Shown here: piece by piece, positions 5,213 through 7,321 of the stretch
Position numbering within the stretch: the first letter of the stretch is position 1
How the letters are laid out: each line of letters opens with the position of its first letter
Origin: Candidatus Woesearchaeota archaeon
GTDB taxonomy: Archaea; Nanobdellota; Nanobdellia; Woesearchaeales; ARS49
DNA: 7,321 bases
Assembly (NCBI GenBank): GCA_016203265.1
Contig: JACQNB010000048.1
Coordinates: 1-7,321, forward strand
Reading direction: 5' to 3'
Made by a program: the position numbers and the translations under genes
Notes under the pieces: generated by a model
Database searches by the model: none
What the model was told of the DNA's origin: nothing
What the model saw: the letters and a program-made list of their open reading frames with translations, nothing else

Positions 5213-6890
5213 AATGCGCAACATCCTCACGAACTGGCGAGTCATCGTGCTCATCATCGTATTACTTTTTGCCATCATCGCAATCTCTCCAAACCCGTGG
5301 ACAGATGGCGTCACCATAAAGTCCGTCGAGAAAAACAGCTCTGCGTCATTGGCTGGCATCGAGAATCCGAAACCGACAGCCCAACCCTTAGGCAAAGAAC
5401 GCGTGCTTGCCATCAACACAAATGAAATTCACTCGGTCGCGGACTACTACGCTGCGCTGGATGACGTCAAGATCAACCAAACCATCCAAGTCAAGACCAC
5501 CAAACGCAATTACCAACTCAAGATTCTTCCTGAAATCGTGCGCGTGCAATTGAACGAGACGATGACGGTTGAACGCAATGTTACCGTCAATGGCACGACA
5601 ACGGCAGAGCTTGTCACCGTGCCGAAAGTGCGCGAAGACATTGTTGGCGTTGCCGACATCGGCTTGGCCGTTGACGAAGCTCCGACGACGAACCTGCGCA
5701 AGGGACTTGACTTGCAGGGCGGCACGCGAGTCATACTCGAACCAGCAGAACCCGTTTCGCAGGAAACCATGGCATTGCTCGTTGACAGCCTGACACAACG
5801 CCTGAACGTGTTCGGCCTGAGCGACGTTGTCGTTACGACCGTCGGCGGAACTTTCGACGACCAACTCATTTTGATTGAAATCGCGGGTGCGACAGCGCAA
5901 GAAGTCTCGGAATTAGTCAAGCAACAAGGCAAGTTCGAGGCGAAAATTGGAGACGCCACCGTATTCCGCGGCGGCCAAGACGTCACGTACGTGTGTCGCA
6001 CGGCCGAATGTTCCGGGCTTGATCCGGAGCGCGGCTGCGGCCAAGTCCAAGGGGGCTGGGCGTGCGCGTTCAGGTTCTCAATCGCATTGAGCCCCGAAGC
6101 AGCGCAACGCCAGGCAGACGCGACACGCGTGCTGTCCGTCATCGGCACGGGAGCTGACCGGTATCTCGACAAACCGCTTGATTTGTATCTTGACGACGAG
6201 CTCGTGCGCTCACTGAACATCGGCGCAAGTCTCCGAGGCCAGGCAGTCACCGACATCCAGATTTCAGGCTCAGGCTCTGGCATCAGCCAGCAGGAAGCAT
6301 TGACAACCATGTTCACTGAAATGAAGACACTCCAAACCGTGCTCATCACTGGCTCCTTGCCTGTCAAGCTGAACCTGGTCAAGATCGACACCATTTCCCC
6401 CGTATTAGGCACGTCGTTCATCAAGAACGCGATGCTGCTTGCATTGATTTCGACGCTCGCGGTCGCGGTAGTATTGTCCGTAGTCTACCGCAAGTTGAAA
6501 ATTGTCATCCCTATCCTTTTCACGGCAGCAGCCGAAGTCACGATTGTGCTGGGCATTGCTGCGTTGATCCGTTGGAACCTTGACTTGGCGAGCATCGCCG
6601 GCATCATCATCGCTATCGGCACGGGCGTCAACGACCAAATCATCATCACGGATGAAGCCGTCCGCAAGGAAGCGTCCGGCGCGAGCAACTGGAAAGAACG
6701 CATAAAGCGCGCGTTTTCCGTTGTCTTTGCGGCGTACTTCACCAACATGGTCGCCATGCTCGCATTGTGGTTCTTCGGTGCGGGACTGCTAAAGGGCTTT
6801 GCGGTCACGACGATTCTGGCAGTGACCGCAGGTGTGCTGGTCACGCGACCGGCATACGCTGCCATCGTCAACTTGTTGACCGAGGAATGA
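5205..6890 (+). CDS. secD: Protein-export membrane protein SecD, 561 aa, with PDZ-like segment and four-cysteine loop
   Basis: It is the partner of SecF in the SecDF translocation motor. One membrane segment (12-29) leads into an outer PDZ-like stretch (about 35-108: GVTIKSVEKNSSASLAGI, VLAINTNEIHSVADY). The P1 domain follows with GLDLQGGTRVILEP (167-180) and a SLTQRLNVFGLSDVVV segment (195-210). A head region carries four cysteines (C264, C269, C278, C287). Five C-terminal membrane segments lie at about 408-427, 431-454, 460-482, 502-523 and 530-556. The fourth transmembrane segment of the protein has AIGTGVNDQIIITDE (470-484): Asn476 stands where bacterial SecD has its essential Asp, with Asp477 next to it. 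ATG 5205 overlaps the secF stop by 8 bases and has a Shine-Dalgarno site; ATG 5214 is the alternative. The gene ends in tandem TGA codons, the first overlapping the next start. Confidence 0.95.
   Translation: MGKMRNILTNWRVIVLIIVLLFAIIAISPNPWTDGVTIKSVEKNSSASLAGIENPKPTAQPLGKERVLAINTNEIHSVADYYAALDDVKINQTIQVKTTKRNYQLKILPEIVRVQLNETMTVERNVTVNGTTTAELVTVPKVREDIVGVADIGLAVDEAPTTNLRKGLDLQGGTRVILEPAEPVSQETMALLVDSLTQRLNVFGLSDVVVTTVGGTFDDQLILIEIAGATAQEVSELVKQQGKFEAKIGDATVFRGGQDVTYVCRTAECSGLDPERGCGQVQGGWACAFRFSIALSPEAAQRQADATRVLSVIGTGADRYLDKPLDLYLDDELVRSLNIGASLRGQAVTDIQISGSGSGISQQEALTTMFTEMKTLQTVLITGSLPVKLNLVKIDTISPVLGTSFIKNAMLLALISTLAVAVVLSVVYRKLKIVIPILFTAAAEVTIVLGIAALIRWNLDLASIAGIIIAIGTGVNDQIIITDEAVRKEASGASNWKERIKRAFSVVFAAYFTNMVAMLALWFFGAGLLKGFAVTTILAVTAGVLVTRPAYAAIVNLLTEE
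6882..6886 (+). promoter_or_regulatory. Possible Shine-Dalgarno site of the first EamA-like gene
   Basis: GAGGA directly abuts ATG 6887 and lies 3 bases before ATG 6890. The spacing is short for both, so it weakly favours ATG 6890; reinitiation after the secD stop may matter more. Confidence 0.3.
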
Positions 6891-7270
6891 TGACGAGCGT
6901 CACGAAAACGTGGGCCTTCGGATTGGTCATCCTTACTACGTTGTTCGCGACAACTGCGCAATTCTTCCTGAAGACTGGCGTGACGCAGTTGCCTGCCTCA
7001 TTCTCTCTGCTATCCATTTTCACGAACATTCCGCTCCTGCTCGGTGTGCTCTTTTACGCCCTCGGGTCTGGCATCATGATTCTGGCGTTCAAGGGTGGCG
7101 AAGTCTCAGGTCTGTATCCGGTCGTCTCGACGAGCTTTGTCTGGGTGGCGCTCAGCGCGCACTTCCTGCTCGGCGAACAAGTCCACGCCTTGCGATGGGT
7201 CGGCATCATCATCATCATTTCAGGCATTCTCATGATAGGCTATGCAGGACGTCATCCGGTGACGGCATGA
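6887..7270 (+). CDS. Small four-helix DMT-superfamily (EamA/SMR-like) membrane protein, 127 aa
   Basis: It has four hydrophobic helices, at about 9-29, 42-67, 74-96 and 102-119, with short basic loops, as in half-size drug/metabolite transporters. The third helix starts with GEVSGLYPVVSTSFVWVAL (71-89) and ends at LLGEQV (94-99), a typical EamA/SMR-repeat pattern; FLKTG at 27-31 also fits. The glutamate that binds substrate in helix 1 of EmrE-type exporters is not seen there (the helix reads ATTAQFFLK), so multidrug export should not be assumed. ArnE/ArnF-type lipid-linked sugar flippases have similar size and come in pairs. The start overlaps the secD stop (ATGA), with ATG 6890 as alternative. 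A second start of the same type overlaps its own stop, which suggests a two-subunit transporter. The substrate is unknown. Confidence 0.8.
   Translation: MMTSVTKTWAFGLVILTTLFATTAQFFLKTGVTQLPASFSLLSIFTNIPLLLGVLFYALGSGIMILAFKGGEVSGLYPVVSTSFVWVALSAHFLLGEQVHALRWVGIIIIISGILMIGYAGRHPVTA
7258..7262 (+). promoter_or_regulatory. Shine-Dalgarno site of the second EamA-like gene
   Basis: GGTGA, complementary to the archaeal 16S rRNA 3' end, ends 4 bases before ATG 7267. It supports the call of a real gene starting there although only 18 codons are visible. Confidence 0.5.
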
Positions 7271-7321
7271 AAACGCAGCTATGGGCCATTTTATTATCTA
7301 TTGCAGGCACGCTCATCGGTG
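7267..7321 (+). CDS. Second small DMT-like membrane protein, 5' end only
   Basis: The gene starts with ATGA overlapping the stop of the preceding EamA-like gene and runs off the window after 18 codons (MKTQLWAILLSIAGTLIG). The visible part is a short polar start followed by a hydrophobic helix, as at the beginning of a half-size EamA/SMR protein. A GGTGA ribosome-binding site precedes it. The family call rests on this helix and on the tandem arrangement and is an inference; a different membrane protein is possible. Confidence 0.55.
   Translation, partial: MKTQLWAILLSIAGTLIG

Noticed and set aside
6269..6292. Short repetitive bases encoding Ser-Gly repeats in SecD
   Set aside because: It is a flexible linker within the coding region, too short to count as a repeat element.
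5510..6424. 304-codon open frame on the minus strand inside secD
   Set aside because: It is long, but Ser/Thr/Arg-rich and repetitive in style, antisense to the P1 and head domains of SecD, with no promoter.
7204..7218. Five CAT repeats
   Set aside because: They encode consecutive isoleucines in the last membrane helix of the EamA-like protein, so codon use explains them.
1..7321. CRISPR array, tRNA, rRNA, insertion sequence or prophage
   Set aside because: I saw no regularly spaced repeats, no tRNA cloverleaf, no transposase or integrase motifs and no terminal inverted repeats; all gaps between genes are under about 75 bases.

Overview
The window reads as a gene-dense archaeal chromosome segment with moderately high GC. 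The archaeal signs are: an MJ0882-like rRNA methyltransferase tail, TATA boxes (TTTATATA-like) in front of almost every first gene, a SecF-then-SecD order with archaeal-type SecF/SecD sequences (bacterial operons usually run SecD then SecF), an archaeal-type M50 membrane protease, and a SlyD-like FKBP. The compact layout and small proteins fit a DPANN-type archaeon (for example a woesearchaeote-like lineage). That lineage is an inference; a phylogeny of PyrG or SecD would settle it.

Layout, left to right. (1) 1-243 (+) is the C-terminal end of a small-domain class I methyltransferase (RsmC/MJ0882 type), possibly frame-disrupted near the window edge. Its stop codon interlocks with that of (2) 240-599 (-), a 119-residue stand-alone CARF-like Rossmann protein. 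(3) 673-1593 (+), divergent from it, is a DHH/DHHA1-type phosphoesterase-family protein whose metal and catalytic motifs are nearly all substituted. Its 3' end overlaps tail-to-tail with (4) 1586-2020 (-), a SlyD-like FKBP prolyl isomerase. (5) 2095-2628 (+), divergent from the FKBP, is a site-2-type (M50) membrane metalloprotease. (6) 2669-4306 (+) is a full-length CTP synthase, PyrG. (7) 4328-5212 secF, 5205-6890 secD, 6887-7270 and 7267-end (+) form a translationally coupled run: SecF, SecD, then two successive small DMT/EamA-type membrane proteins, the second cut by the window edge.

Expression logic seen directly in the sequence: the six genes that start a transcription unit each have a TATA-like octamer whose centre lies about 24.5-26.5 bases before the chosen start codon, and none has a clear Shine-Dalgarno site. 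They are therefore probably transcribed as leaderless mRNAs. The genes inside the secF run instead overlap their upstream neighbour and have purine-rich or GGTGA-type Shine-Dalgarno sites. This spacing rule was used to choose the starts of the DHH protein (ATG 673 rather than GTG 661) and PyrG (GTG 2669 rather than TTG 2648 or ATG 2657).

Functionally the right half is nucleotide synthesis (PyrG) followed by protein export (SecFD) and a probable two-subunit small transporter. The middle has protein folding and membrane proteolysis. The left part holds the least understood pair: a minimal CARF-like protein and a catalytically degenerate DHH protein sharing one divergent promoter region. No tRNA, rRNA, CRISPR array, insertion sequence or other mobile element was seen, and there is no gene-free stretch longer than about 75 bases.
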